Assembly (NCBI GenBank): GCA_027943245.1
Contig: JANDJZ010000024.1
Span: 1-64,000, forward strand
Length of the DNA: 64,000 nt
Source: Acanthamoeba sp. SK_2022b
Lineage: Eukaryota; Discosea; Longamoebia; Acanthamoebidae
Direction of reading: 5' to 3'
The notes beneath the pieces are model-generated. The model did not search any database and had not been told where the DNA came from. It saw only the letters and a program-made list of their open reading frames with translations. The position numbers and the translations under genes were made by a program. Shown here piece by piece: positions 21,348 to 33,453 of the stretch; position 1 is the stretch's first letter, and every line of letters starts with the position of its first letter.

Positions 21348-24300
21348 ATGGAAGAAGGGCTCGAGGGGCTGCTTCTCCCTGCAGGTATCGTGCCTGCCAC
21401 CACAGATCCCTGGCTTGAGGCGCGGTTAGCCAGGTACTTGAACCCCCCCCCTCAATTGTCAAGATTGAGGAGATTAAGCCAGTGCTTTTGTCCATGGCGC
21501 ATCCGCGATCGTAGCGAGGAGGATGAGGCGGCCTTCTTGCAGGCGCGATTGAAGCTTTTCATCCCGCGACGCCCTAAAGAGCCCTTTGACCCCTACGGCG
21601 AGCCTGAGCGTACCACGCGCAAGTTCATCGTGCAGGGTGAGTGGTGTCCGCACTAGTGCTGCGCTGTGATGATCACACTCTCAACCAGCTGCCTTGTCCA
21701 CGGACAGGAGAGCTGCTGAAGGTGCACCTGCTCATTCAGCGATCAGAGCCCTTGTCAGAACGCTCGTCGAGCGAGGTAATCCTCGTCACATGCCTGCTTG
21801 CGCGTGCCCTTCTCAGTCTACGCACAACGTTTGATTCACTCCGTATGGAAACTGCAGGAATCGTTCATCAGCGACTCCTTCTTTTCCAGACTCAAGTGGG
21901 AGGTCCAGTTCCAAACGCAGAAGTTCGACGCCAAGCTGCACGCTCTCCAGTCCAAAGCCAAAGGAAAGGCCAACGTCACCGAAGCCAGGTTCGCCCCATT
22001 TCACGTGTCACTATAGCTCGACAGACACTCACTCTCCCGAACGCCTGCAGACCCAAGCACACGTTCGGGCCCGTCGAGGAGTTGAAGGGAACCGGCATGA
22101 CATCCAACGGCCTGCCCGAGCCGCAGCTCACTCGCCTGCCCACCGGCGACATCATGTACACCCTTCACATGCCTATAGGTACCCCCCCCCATAGAGCAGG
22201 CGCTGCTCGCGTGTTCCCTCCACTGATACCATCTCTCCTGCTCGCAGCGTTGCAAGAGAAATACGTGGCCAGCAAACTCACGCTCATCCTTGCTCTGCGA
22301 CCGGTCGCCTTCCCGGAACGATGCTTCTCCACTCTCTCGGGTAGCACACCCCACTTCACTGCTGCACCTGCCCACAGCATGGCGCGCTCACATTCCCTCT
22401 CTCCGTGACCACGCTCGGTGGCCCAGACGGCATGCTGGAGCAGATGGCGGTGACCAGCATGGAATCGCGGTCGCCCATCGTGCGGACTGTGCACACGCGT
22501 GTGCGTCTCCGGCAGCCGCTCTCCGTCCATTTCGCCCGCCACTCGGTGGACTCGGTGCACTATATCACCCTCGGCGCCGAAAACAACTGGACCTCTGCCC
22601 CGGCCGACTTCCCGCAGGTAAGCGAGGCATTGCCCTCCCCACTTGTCGCAACGCGGTGCTGCCGATGTGCTGCTGTTTCCCGGTACACAGTGACCGACTG
22701 ACCGACTGTGGCCGCGTCTCCCGTGGCCTACGTAGGCCGAGCTGGCCGAGCACTGCCTGCACCTGCAGAACATTTGGCTGCACAAGGATGCCACCAAGCT
22801 CCTGACCACCTCGCCGAAATCGGCCCAAGAGAAGAAGGAGACCGAAGCGAAGTCCGCCGAGATGTACCAATCGATGCCCGCCCCGCTATTCGAGGCAACG
22901 GTAGCGAGGGCCTACCCCACTTCCTTGACTTCGCCATTACTAGTAATGCAAACCACACACGCGCCAATCGTGCTGCAGGTTTCGCAAAGCAGCAAGTCCA
23001 ACATGAGCGTCAGTGTGGGAGCTAGTGGAGCCGCGCGCAAGGCGCTCAAACTGGTCAAGATCGATTTTGATCACCATTTCCGTTACACCATCGAGAAGGT
23101 AGGGCTGTAACTAAACACCTATATATGTTTGCATGCGGTTTGCTTATCGCACGCCACACATCACACATACAACATTACACACCGCACACACCGCACATGC
23201 ATCACACACACACACACACCGCACACCACACACCACACCACACAATGCTGCATAGGGTGAGATGCCGCTCAAGCTCAGTGTGGGCGACAACTACGCATCC
23301 GTGGTCACGATCGAGGGCAGGCCTGGCGCAAGCGGCATGGGCGACGCAGCCGGGACGCTGCAGTCCACGATCATGGTGGCCTGGACTGCGGCATGCCTCT
23401 TTGCGCCCATCCTCTCGCGCTACGACTTTCAGTGGCCCAAGCCCGAGTCCCCCTCGCTGCTGCTGTCGCTCAACGCCCCTTCTCCCGCTCCACTGGGCCG
23501 CATCTTCCCGGTCCACCTCACCCTCTCCAACTTTGGCGCCAAGAAGGTGTCCCTCGAGCTGCTCGTCCCTTCGGCCACTGCGCGCTCGCCCAGCCACCCG
23601 CCCTTGGTCGACGAGATCTCGCCCACGTCGCCGCGCACGGGATCGCCTCCGCCCGCCGATCGTAAGAAGGTGGCGGTGGCCAAGGTCTCCACTGCCACTG
23701 CCGCCCTGCCTTCGGCGAAGGGCTCGGCGGGCCCAGCCACCGCCACGACCACCACCACCACACCGACGACGTCGAACACAGCCGCGGAGAGCTCATCCGC
23801 GATAGCGCAGCCACCGCCGTCGGTCTCGAGTCCCGTGGCCTCCGAATCGAGCTCTCTCGCTTCGTCTGCTTCTCATGCGACCGGCTTGAACCCGGGCGCC
23901 TCGCCCGACGCCAGCTCCAACAAGCTGGCCGCGCCGGGCGCACGATCGCGAGCCGGGAGTCGCGGCGGCAATTCGGGCCAACACCGGCGCTCGTCGTCCC
24001 TCGACAATCCGTTCACCCTGCCGCCCCGCCTGCCCGCCACGGCGTTCAGGAATCCGGCCCAAAGCCAGCTTGCCAGGTACCTCCCTCTGCGCCCTTGTCG
24101 CCTCTCCGCGTCGAGACTCGATGCTGGCGCGTGTTTAGCGTGAGTGGACTCTCATCACGACTCTGCTCTCCGTGCGCAGCGCCAGGTCGCCACGCAAGGA
24201 CGTCAAGGAAGAGCTGGCCATCCCTCCGATGCCAACCGACGTCGGCCTCCTGTTCTGTCTACAGAAGACCGTCAAGATCGGGTACGGGGCCACCGCGTTC

Positions 24301-24571
24301 GTTGCCCATTTCGTGGGGGCGCCAATGCCACTACAGCGGCAGCACAGACATGTGGGCCACGCTGATGACGTCATATGGCTGCCGCTTGCTGCTCAGGGAG
24401 GTGGAGGCCAACAGTTCGGTGCGGGTGAAGGTGGACTACGTGGCCGGCAAGGAGGGCGTGTACGATCTGAAGCCCTTTGTGGTGGTCGACACCCTCACCA
24501 ACCACCGCTACCTCCTCAAGCACTCACCGCTCATCTATGTCCTTCCATCCTCATCCCTGGCCTCTCCCTGA
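21348..24571 (+). CDS. TRAPPC13/TRAPPC14-like trafficking protein (tentative)
   Basis: Large multi-exon protein of beta-rich segments. It has an N-terminal block with RPKEPFDPYGEP, then GELLKVHLLIQ. An acidic/amide segment follows, then LTFPLSVTTLGGPDG and RYDFQWPKPES..LLLSLNAPSP. A beta sandwich-like strand pair comes next (FPVHLTLSNFGAKKVSLELLVP). A 200-residue Ser/Pro/Thr/Ala-rich disordered insert follows (23580-24060), and a C-terminal VRVKVDYVAGKEGVYDLKPF block. Order and spacing recall TRAPPC13 and TRAPPC14 proteins of the TRAPP II/III complexes, but identity is low and I hold this loosely. The C-terminal exon needs one base fewer in the G run at 24315-24319 to stay in the frame that continues to the stop (see findings). 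TRAPPC10 is also in this window. Confidence 0.5.
23140..23245. repeat. CA-rich intron
   Basis: An imperfect ACAC/CACAC tract filling an intron between ..FRYTIEK and GEMPLKLS in the TRAPPC13/14-like gene. Confidence 0.8.
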
Positions 24572-24739
24572 GCTCTTCACGAACGTCCGTTACAAACGAT
24601 CTTTCTTGACGCAAGGCAAGAGGAAGCTTTCTCGGTTTTGCTTTCTTCTCTCTTTTTTTTTTTTTTTTTCATTTTTTTTTACAAATTCGTTTAAAAGAGA
24701 AAAACGCAAATGTTCAGGAAAAGGTGTTAGCCGGCCGTG

Positions 24740-26344
24740 ATGGAGTTGGAGCAGGATGAGGTGGGTGAGGTTATAACCATACGAGGGGACGACGAAGACC
24801 GCGAGGTGGAGGAGGACGATGACGCCTGGCATCGTGCTCGCAGGGGCCGCTACGCGGAGGACGAAGAGCACCAGGACGCCGGAGGTGAAGTCATGGATTA
24901 TCACGTCGAGGCGCCGCAGCACGGTCGTGGCAGTGACCGCAGCATAGACAGCGAGCACAACCAACCTGCAGACCCCAAGTCTGCCAACTTTGAAGGTGCG
25001 AATTCTCTCCATAATCGATTCTTAGCAGTTGATCATAACACGTTCGTATACAGAGCTGTTGGCAGCACACCGTACGACCCAGCAACCAGATGGCACTGCG
25101 TCGGTGGTTGCAGGCACTCCGACGAGAGCTGCGGACACCACCAAGCCAAGACGGAAAGCCAAGAAGAAGAACAGGAGGCGCAAAGGGAAAGGCAAGGAGA
25201 ACAGCAACCAGGCCGGTCAGAAGGTCGAAGCCCCGACTGACCTCCATCCACCAGCACCGGCTGAGGCTGTGGTTGCGTGCACGTCGGACAACGCCACCGT
25301 GGCGGCGTCGGAGGACACCACCTCAACAATCTCCACCGCTGGTGAAGAATCGCAGAGAGGCGGAAGGGGCCAGAGAGGTGGACGCGGAGGTAGAGGGCGG
25401 GGACGAGGCGGGGCAGAAGGAGCACCGCTGGGCCGGGCAATGTCTCAGCGCGGTATGACGCCACAATCAGTCGATCTCATCTGCGAGGAGCTGAGGAAGG
25501 GGCCGAAAGAGACGGTGGCAACGAAGCTCGCCGAATACCTGCACGAGAAGAAGGCAGACAAAATAGGTGCGTGGCTCTACCTCGCACGCAGATGGCATTA
25601 CTGGTGGTACACTAAGCCCTTGCGCTGGCGCGCCTGTGTTGCTGCCCCCGTGTCGTTGGCGGTGGCTCAGGCAAAATCGTGGAGGTGCTGGGCGTGGAGC
25701 GGGCCCTGAAGCTCTTCGTAGAGACGATGACACGTGAGAGGCGAGGCGGAATGCTGGTTACCGTAAAGGGACAGAAGCGAAGAAGGTGCCTGTGCCCGTG
25801 GCCCGACCTCGTTTCTCTGAAGACTTGCGGCTAACACATGTCTTCATCGCATTCATCATCGTTGTTCCTCGTGCGGTGCAGAACGAGCGGCGGTGTTTAC
25901 CTCACGCTCCTCAAAGACCACTCCAGCAAAGCGGAGCGGGCGCTCATTGACGCGGCGGACAACCAGCGCAAGAAGGCGGCGGCGCGCAAACGAAAGCGAG
26001 GTGGCGCACCGGACGCGAACAAGACCGCCGGCGATGAGGGTGTCAGCGCATCACGAATCAGGGCAACCGATGACGACGATGAGCGGGACGACGACGATGG
26101 CGAAGACGAACGCGCAGGCCCGCGACGAGACATCGAAGTGATCGAAGCGCGGCAGGCCGAGGCCGAGGTCGAGCTGCCCGACCGCATCACCGTCGAGATC
26201 ATGAGGCAGAACCGGGGCAAGCGACTCAAGCGAACCGTCGTAGCTCACGACGACAGCAACAGCAACAACAACAAAGACAGCGAGGACGTCGGCGCCATCG
26301 TCGTGCCGCAGACCGACGACAACCCCTTTGGTGTGGTGTGGTAA
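24740..26344 (+). CDS. PHAX: PHAX, snRNA export adaptor
   Basis: Adaptor that binds capped U snRNAs and CBC/CRM1 for nuclear export. The N-terminus is very acidic (MELEQDEVGEVITIRGDDED). A basic, Arg/Gly-rich middle follows (KPRRKAKKKNRRRKGKGK, then RGGRGQRGGRGGRGRGRGG). The PHAX RNA-binding domain comes next (VDLICEELRKGPKETVATKLAEYLHEKKADKI, then IVEVLGVERALKLFVETMTRERRGGMLVTVKG and RRTSGGVYLTLLKDH). That domain spans three exons (about 25450-25925). The charged C-terminus ends NPFGVVW. In the N-terminal region several exons change frame, and the join between SANFEG and the AAHRTTQQPDG exon was not resolved exactly. It lies in tandem with the RBR ligase gene and SNAPC1, which controls snRNA transcription. 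Confidence 0.88.
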
Positions 26345-26436
26345 GAAGGTGGCTGCTGTCGCTTTTTAGCAGAAAATATAATTGGAAAGAAAATAAATAC
26401 TAACGCCAAGCAACAAAAAAAAGCGAAGGAGGGCCC

Positions 26437-29400
26437 ATGGACGACTCGGATGGAGGCGCAGCGATGAGTGGGGAGGATTACTACGATGAGGAGGAGGAGT
26501 ACGCCGAGGAAGAGGAGGATATGGAAGAGTACCTGGACGATGAAGATGAGGTAGCAGATGATGACGATGATGATTTGACACAGGAGGACATTCCCTTTCA
26601 AGAAGGTACACTTTGCACATGCATTGGAGCTGGAGGGAGGCGTCGCCCGCACCGGGTTCGTTTGTGCCTGCGAGCTGATGCGTCATGCGGCCCCCCTGCT
26701 GTTTTGTCGTCTGCAGACGACACCGTGACCAGGGAGGAGCGAGGAAAGCTGCACCGCAAGCACTACCGCTGCCTCACCCAGAAGGAGCTGCGCGACCTCC
26801 AGGACGCGCACATTCGCCAGGCCAACGAGTTCCTCAACGTGCGTAGTCGGTGACCCGTGCCCATCCTCCCGCTGGGTTGCTCACCCGTTCGGCAACAAAC
26901 GCCCAGGTGGATACGGCGCTGGTGCGCATCGTGCTCAAGCATTTCAAGTGGGACGTGGAGAAGCTGCTGCAGCAGTGGATGGAGGAGGGCAAGGACAAGG
27001 TCTTCAAGAAGGCCGGCGTGCAGCTCAATGAGGAAGACGAGGAGGCCGCCCGGGACAGGCAGACGCCGCCGGCCAAGGACGCCGCCGTCAAGGACTGCGA
27101 GATCTGCTACAGCGAGATCAGCCCCGACGAGGTGCGCGTGACATACGAGGCCTGCCTGCTCTTGCCTGCGCTGTAAGGGCGGGGGGTTGGCTGACGTGCG
27201 CGCGTCATCACGGGCGGCCAGGCGTATGCGGTGTCGTGCGGCCACAGCTTCTGCGGTGACTGCTGGGGCAACTACCTCACCCTCAAGATCAACGAAGAGG
27301 TACCACCGCAAGCCGCCGCGCTCTTTCTAAAGACGAGCCCACAGCGTCGCTCGGGGCTTGCTCATCGCCGTGTTGGGTGGTGGTGGACTTGCAGGGCCAG
27401 AAGTCGAGTCACCTCACGTGCATGGGACATAAGTGCAACGTGCGCGTGGATGAGGCCACCGTGGAGAAGGTTCGTTGCACACGCGCGGCCGCTCACAGCG
27501 TGCGTTGCGCTAATGCTGAAGACCCGTGGATGCAGCTGGTTGCGCCCGAGGTGTTCGATAAATACATGGGCTTCCTGCTCAGCGCCTACGTGGACGACCA
27601 TCCGCTCCTGACCTGGTGTCCCGCCGCTGGTTGCGGTCGAGCGGTCAAGGTACACGGAGCTCAGGCCTGTCGTCACACCACTGCGTGGTGGCGGTGATGT
27701 GGCCTCACGGTCGACTTGCTGCAGATCACACCCGGTCCCACGAGCGTAGGCGTGCTCTGCGACTGCCAGCACCTGTTCTGCTTCGAGTGCGGACAGGAGG
27801 CGCACGCGCCGGCCACGTGCGGCATGCTGGTGGCGTGGAAGGGCAAGGCCAAGGACGGCAGCGAGACCACCAACTGGTACCCGAACCTAGCCAAAGGCAG
27901 CGGCGGCGGAGCTCGCGCTCACTGAAACTCTGTGTGCGTAGGTTGCTGTCGCACACCAAGTCCTGTCCCAAGTGCGGCAAGCCCGTAGAGAAGAACGGCG
28001 GCTGCAACCACATTACTGTACCCCCCCCCCTTCCTGATTCTTTGTGTTTAACGGGACCATACAACGCTCACCAATGGCGGCAATTCGACTTCCAACCAGT
28101 GTCCCTGCGGCGCTCATTTCTGTTGGTACGTCACGGCTGGCATAGCGCACGCTCTCAGCACGCGCGAGTCGTCGCTTGGTGTCTTACACATCCGCCATTG
28201 GTGCACAATGCAGGATGTGCCTGGGTGTGTTCGACTCAGTCAAGGTGTACCAGCACTCGTGCAACGCGTTCGACGACAAGAACGCCTTTTCATTTGACGC
28301 GGCCAAGCGCGCGCAGGCCAAGCTCGAGCGCTATCTCCACTACTCGACCCGTTACGATAACCACGCCAAGGTGCGTGGAGGGGAGAGGTGGCCTGCTTTC
28401 GTCACACTCGCGCCTGATCGGTCAACCTGTTACTCTTCGTACCTGGTGGTGGCTTCGTTGTTGAATGGGCAGAGCAAGGAACTGGAGTCGAAGTTGATGG
28501 ACACCATGAAGCAAAAGACGATCGAACTCGGGGAGATGGATACTGGGAACGCGTCGTGGATCGACCTCCGCTATCTCGAGGAGTCCACCCGACAGCTCTT
28601 CCTCGTACACGTCCCGCCCATCTTGCTCTCTCTCTCTCTCTCTCTCTCTCCTTTCCCTATCCGCGCTTCTGACAATTTTGACCGGTCACGTTCAAATCGG
28701 TGTGGCCACAGTGCCGAGACATCCTGAGGTGGACCTACGTGTTCGCGTTCTTCATGTTTGACAAGGACGAACAGACGCCGGCCATCCTCAAACCTTTCAA
28801 GTACGCCACGCGCGCACGCGTGCGCATGCACACAATCACTGATGTACGTGCTGACGCGGCCCAACTACTGCAGGCCATTCCTCGAGCAGCGCGACATAGC
28901 GCAGGCCAAGGAGCAGTTTGAGTACCACCAGGAGGAACTGGAGACCACCACGGAGAGGCTCTCCGGTATGTGCTCTCACACGGCCTTCTGCACAACTATT
29001 TCGTTCGACGATTCTAAATGCGACTCCCATGCACGCGTGCGCAGGTCTGCTCGAGAAAACAACATCACAGATCTTGGAGGACAAGGTAGGCCATCGCGCC
29101 CACCCCCACGCCTGAGCCACGATGCATCGAACAACCTCGCGTTCTATGTCTCACCAACCGCTGTGGTATCGCTAGAACTATAGGATCAACGTGATCGACC
29201 TCACTCGGCTGGCTCTCAACAAGTTCAACGCCATGTTCGGGGTGCGTGCCTCCTTCCGCGTTCGCTCGCTCCACGCGAATCGCAATGCGCGCTATTCATC
29301 GCCCATTGCGCGACGCGCAATAGTCGGTGGAGTGGATCCAGGAGAAGGTGGCGACCGGAAGCTTCCAGGAGAAGCTGATGCCGGCGCCCAAGAAGCCCAA

Positions 29401-29879
29401 GACGGAGACGAAGCCCGCCGCGGCCACCACCCCCAGCAGGGCGGCCCTGTTTGGCTCTGGGCGGCGTCGCAACCACAGACCGCCGCCGCCCGTCCCCCGG
29501 CCCACCGGTGCGGCTACCCCCCCCCCCACGTTCGTGTTTCCCCCGCGTCTCTGCTGCGCCTGGCTCACTCGCCCCAGCAGAGCCCACCGAGGAGGTCGAG
29601 GAGGAGATCACGGAGCACATCGAGACGAATACTGGCCGCCGCAGGCGAACAGCTGTCGACGAGGAGGAAGAGCTGAGAAGGGCGATCGAGGCCTCGATGA
29701 AGGTTCGTAGCTCGCGCCAGCTGTGTGTGGTGTCGCTTTGTTCACGTCCGTGGCGCCCTTTGTGCGATCAGGAATTCGCGCCTCCCGCTGCTGCCGCCAC
29801 CGCGGGAGCAGGAGAGGGCGTGGTGGACGAGGACGAAGAGCTGCAGCGCGCCATTCAAGCCTCTCTAAACGACATGTGA
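26437..29879 (+). CDS. Ariadne-type RBR E3 ubiquitin ligase with UIM-like tail
   Basis: RING-between-RING ligase. The acidic N-terminus (poly Asp/Glu, YYDEEEEYAEEEED) is typical of ariadne proteins and is followed by a UBA-like helical region (LVRIVLKHFKWDVEKLLQQWM). RING1 begins CEICYSEI and continues CGHSFCGDCW. The IBR includes CDCQHLFCFECGQEAH. RING2 is CPKCGKPVEKNGGCNHIT joined to CPCGAHFCWMC, with the catalytic Cys position in GGCNH retained. The ariadne helical domain follows (ESTRQLFLCRDILRWTYVFAFF). The C-terminus carries two UIM-like motifs (EEELRRAIEASMK and DEELQRAIQASLND), as in ANKIB1-type ariadnes. About 15 introns are present. Family role: works with neddylated cullin-RING ligases; the NEDD8 enzyme UBC12 is encoded at 45913-46888. 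Confidence 0.9.
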
Positions 29880-29983
29880 GCCCCAGCCACCGCACTGACG
29901 AAAGCAAAATAAAAGAGTAAAAATCATGAACAACGCAGGGCAAAGAAAAGGCATAGAATAAGAAAAAGAGAAAACATCTGCAG

Positions 29984-30821
29984 ATGGAGCAAGCAGGCGC
30001 CTACCCGGGCTACTTCTATGACATCAAAAGGCTGGTAGCCAAGTATATGCGGGTATGGACGGTCATTTGCCTCTGCCCTTGCACCCGTCATGCTGAAAAA
30101 ATCTTATTCCGTGCATCTGTTGCAGTCCGGCAGCCCATTCTCCTACAAGGACTTCAAGGAGTTGTGGAAAGAGATGCGGTTCAGCTATATCCACCACGCC
30201 AAGCCAAAGGACATGGAGTATGGCGAATACATGCAACGGCTCTACTCATCCACCTTAGGTACGCCTACATTGTCGCGAAGTGCTGAACGAGTTGGCCAGC
30301 CAACTGTGCTGAGGCTCACCAGCTGCTTGGGTCGATGCCACGACAGGCTTCCTTTACAGTCCACAGCCATTGCTGGTGCTCGTTGGCACGCTGTACTGTC
30401 TCTACACTCTCTACAACACACAGCTCTGCAAGAAGCCGCGCACGCCCATACGCGTGTCGAAAGGTGCAGCTGGCAACACTCGCTCTCTCCCGCCCGCCCT
30501 CCAACACTCTGCGCCTCCGAGCGCATGCACTCATCATCTCCTACTCGGGGACTCGACATGTGTGTGCACAGAGACGTGGCAGTACTTGCAACGTCTGTAC
30601 CTGGAGATCAAGAACCAGCGAATATGGGAGGCCTACCACGTCTTCCGCAAGCTGCGCCAGGACCAGAGCTTCTGCTTCACTGCCTACGCCCCGGTAGGGC
30701 CCCGCTCCGCTCCCTCCACCAGCCTACAGTGCGTACTCCCCGGCCCATCTATCGCGTGCACGTCCGCTCTAGCAAACTGATACACGGATAACCCATCTCT
30801 CTCTCTCTCTCTCTCTCTCTT

Positions 30822-30893
<72 letters not shown>

Positions 30894-31884
30894 CATGATC
30901 ACTGAGCTGCCTTCATATCTACAACAAGCCGACACGTTGGTAAGCAGCAGCCCTAGCCACATGTTTTCGCGACTGGACGTTAACTGATGACTGTTGTGGC
31001 ATGACCTACAGCGGGACGTGCTCGATGTTGATGCGATCGATAAGATCGAGCGGCTCTACAGCTTGGCCAAGGAACGCGCCCAAGGCACCGGTACCGGTCC
31101 CCCCCCCACGTGTCGCGCCATGGGCCATAGTTGCGTAACTAACCTGTTTTGCCCTTCCTCCTCGTTCGCAGCTCCAGCTATGCACGAACATCAGGTATTG
31201 GCACATTCCATGCACTCCATACATGCTGCGACTGTGGCAAGCTGATTTGTTGGTTGCGCGGGGGTCAGGACGAGCTCAATGTGGCGGACGAGCATCTGGG
31301 CAGCGATCTCAAGGCGATGCTCTCCGAGATCGAGCGGGCCTACCAGACGTCGGACAGGCCTCAGGCCGCCGCATCGCTCGGCTACCGAACTTCCACGCGC
31401 GGCGGCAGCGTTGGCACAAGCGCTCGGCCGACGCCTGTTCCTCAGACGCCGCCGGCTCGGCGGGTTGTCGCTGTACCACAGCCAGACGTCGCACAAGAGG
31501 TTCGCCCGCGCCCTGGCGTTGCGTTGGCGAAACGTCGCAGGAGCTAACCAGAGAACACAGGCTGCGAAGAGGAAGGCCAGGTTCGATCAGAAGTTCGCGG
31601 AGAGCACGAGCAGCAAGCGACCAAGAAGCGAACCGGCCCAGGAGGTGGCGGCCACGCCGTTGCGGCTGCCGCTCACACGCGACCAGCGACCAGTTCGCGA
31701 CATGGCCTCTGACGAAGAGCTGCGCCGGAGCGGTACGAGTCTACTCCGCCTTGGCTCCGAGCTTGCGCGTCTTCTTGCTCACGAGGCCTCGCGTGCAGAG
31801 AAAGCAATGGAGGAACTGCTCAGCGGAGCTGACGATCACTTTCCTCACCTCCAAGACGACAGTGAAAGCGAAGAGAGGACATAA
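29984..31884 (+). CDS. SNAPC1: snRNA-activating complex subunit 1 (SNAPC1/SNAP43)
   Basis: Subunit of the SNAP complex that recognises the proximal sequence element of U snRNA promoters. The conserved N-terminal domain is clear: FSYKDFKELWKEMRFSYIH, then VLVGTLYCLYTLYNTQLC, then PRTPIRVSK, AYHVFRKLRQDQSFCFTAY. The central part is helical with short linkers. The C-terminal third is Ser/Arg/Pro-rich, hydrophilic and ends in an acidic segment (HLQDDSESEERT). One intron holds (TC)n(TG)n directly against the 3' splice site at 30890-30893. Position: third of three tandem plus-strand genes that include PHAX. Confidence 0.88.
30795..30890. repeat. (TC)n(TG)n compound repeat against a 3' splice site
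   Basis: About 14 TC units, a TTCG, then about 34 TG units ending at 30890, directly followed by CAG and the exon for MITELPSYL. The expected pyrimidine tract is replaced by GU repeats. Confidence 0.95.
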
Positions 31885-32016
31885 CCCACCAATCAATGCG
31901 TGCATGCATTCTCACGAGCACAAAGTGGATGGAGAGGATTGGGGATGGGAAGTTCTAGAGTGATGCTTTGCAAGCCGCCTAGGCCTTTTTATGTTTTATA
32001 TACCCGAACAGTCCGC

Positions 32017-32824
32017 TTAGAACTTGATGAGGTGAGGGTACTGACCCTTGGTGAGCGAGAACTTGGCGTTGAGGTAAGCAGCGAGGTTGGGGACCTTGCC
32101 GACAACTTCGAGCACCTTGGCGTCGAACTCCTTCTGATCGGCGATCCTGTGGGCATCGATGGTCTTCTTCTGTAAATTGGAATAAACGCGTCAGATTACT
32201 CAGACGAATTAAAAACAAATAAGGTTGAGGACAACGAACCTGCTGAGCACCAGAGGCGAAGAACTCCTCCTCGGTCTTCTGCTTCTTGACGGCCTTACCC
32301 TTCTTGAAGTAGGCGTCGTTGAACTTCTCGGGCACCTCCAGGCCGGAGATGTCGACCTTGGTCGAGGTGGCGATGGTGTAAGCCTGGTTGATGCGACGGA
32401 GGGGCACACCGTTGACCTTGAAGGGGCCAGTGACGAGGAGAAGGCCAGAGGGCTGGAGCTGCTTGAGGAAGATCACGCGCTTGCCCCTGAAGCGGCCCGA
32501 GAGGACGATCAGGACGGTACCGGGGGTGATCGACGACCTGAGCTTGGCGGGCTTGTGGTGGCTCTTCCTGGAGGGGATGGGCCTGGGAAGGTATTCAGCC
32601 GGGTAGAAGCGCTTCGACTTGGCGACGACGGTCCTCTTCTCGGTCTTGTTGAACGTCTTCTCGACGGACTTGGGGGCCTTCTTGGTGGCGGGCACGTCCT
32701 TCCATTGGTGACCCGACTTCTTCACGGCAGCCTTGCCGCTGCGGCGGAACATGGCAGTGCGCGAGTAGCGCGAGATACCCTTCACGAGGTCATGATTTCT
32801 GGGGGCGTGAGGCTTGCGCGGCAT
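32017..32824 (-). CDS. RPL6: Ribosomal protein eL6 (L6)
   Basis: Component of the large cytosolic ribosomal subunit. It begins [16 protein letters not shown]. The conserved core follows ([70 protein letters not shown]). The family's C-terminal end is [10 protein letters not shown]. Two exons flank a 70-bp intron at 32170-32239, with the GAQQ to KKTIDAHR junction in frame. Exons use strongly biased codons (AAG, GGC, CTC, GTC), as expected for a highly expressed gene. It is convergent with SNAPC1 and divergent from the Tousled-like kinase. Confidence 0.96.
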
Positions 32825-33453
32825 CTTTAGAGATTAGATTAGAGGAGGGGCCCGGTCGAAGAAGGGGACGATGGCCGATACAGCAGGGAGAGAGAGGAAA
32901 AAGAAAGAAAGAAAACTGTCCCGCCCCAATCCTCACAAATACCGCCCATACATTATCTGTCGACACCACATTCTTTTCCGTGACGCGCCTTTTTGCCTTG
33001 TTGCGCAGGTTCCACCTTTTTTTTTTTTCGCGCCTCTTCGGCCAACCTGGTTCCCCCCTCTTGTGCCAAGGCCGCCAGACCGAGGCTGGGGCAGCCAGCG
33101 CGGCCTCTGTCGCTTTCTGTGCGGTGCCCGTGCGCCAAAACCGGGTTATTTCCTGTCCCATGGCAGTGCTTTGTAGGATATCCTGGGGCGGTCTGTCGGT
33201 AGGGTTGTTGCCACAACACGCATCGTGGTGCTCGCAGCGCAAAGCCAGCGTTTCACTCGACCGCACACGCCCTGTTGTTGTTTGTGTCGACCCCCTCCCG
33301 ACACCACTTACCCAATAGGCCGCCACTCGTTCTCCAGCTACCTGCCCAGCGCAACCACCACAGCGTGCCTCAGGCCCCTCGTTTCCCTCCGCTCGAAAAA
33401 CAAGCCCTCCCTCCTGCTCGCCCCTGCCAACCGGGCTCCTTGATCTTCTTCAT
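32825..33453. promoter_or_regulatory. Divergent intergenic region, L6 / Tousled-like kinase
   Basis: 629 bp with pyrimidine-rich stretches (32990-33060) and C/T-rich sequence before the kinase start. It should hold the L6 promoter. No TATA box was recognised, and no coding pattern is evident. Frames open here are shadows. Confidence 0.45.

Noticed and set aside
23140..23245. CA-rich repeats considered as a CRISPR-like array
   Set aside because: There are no equal-length spacers, it lies in an intron, and this is a nuclear eukaryotic sequence.
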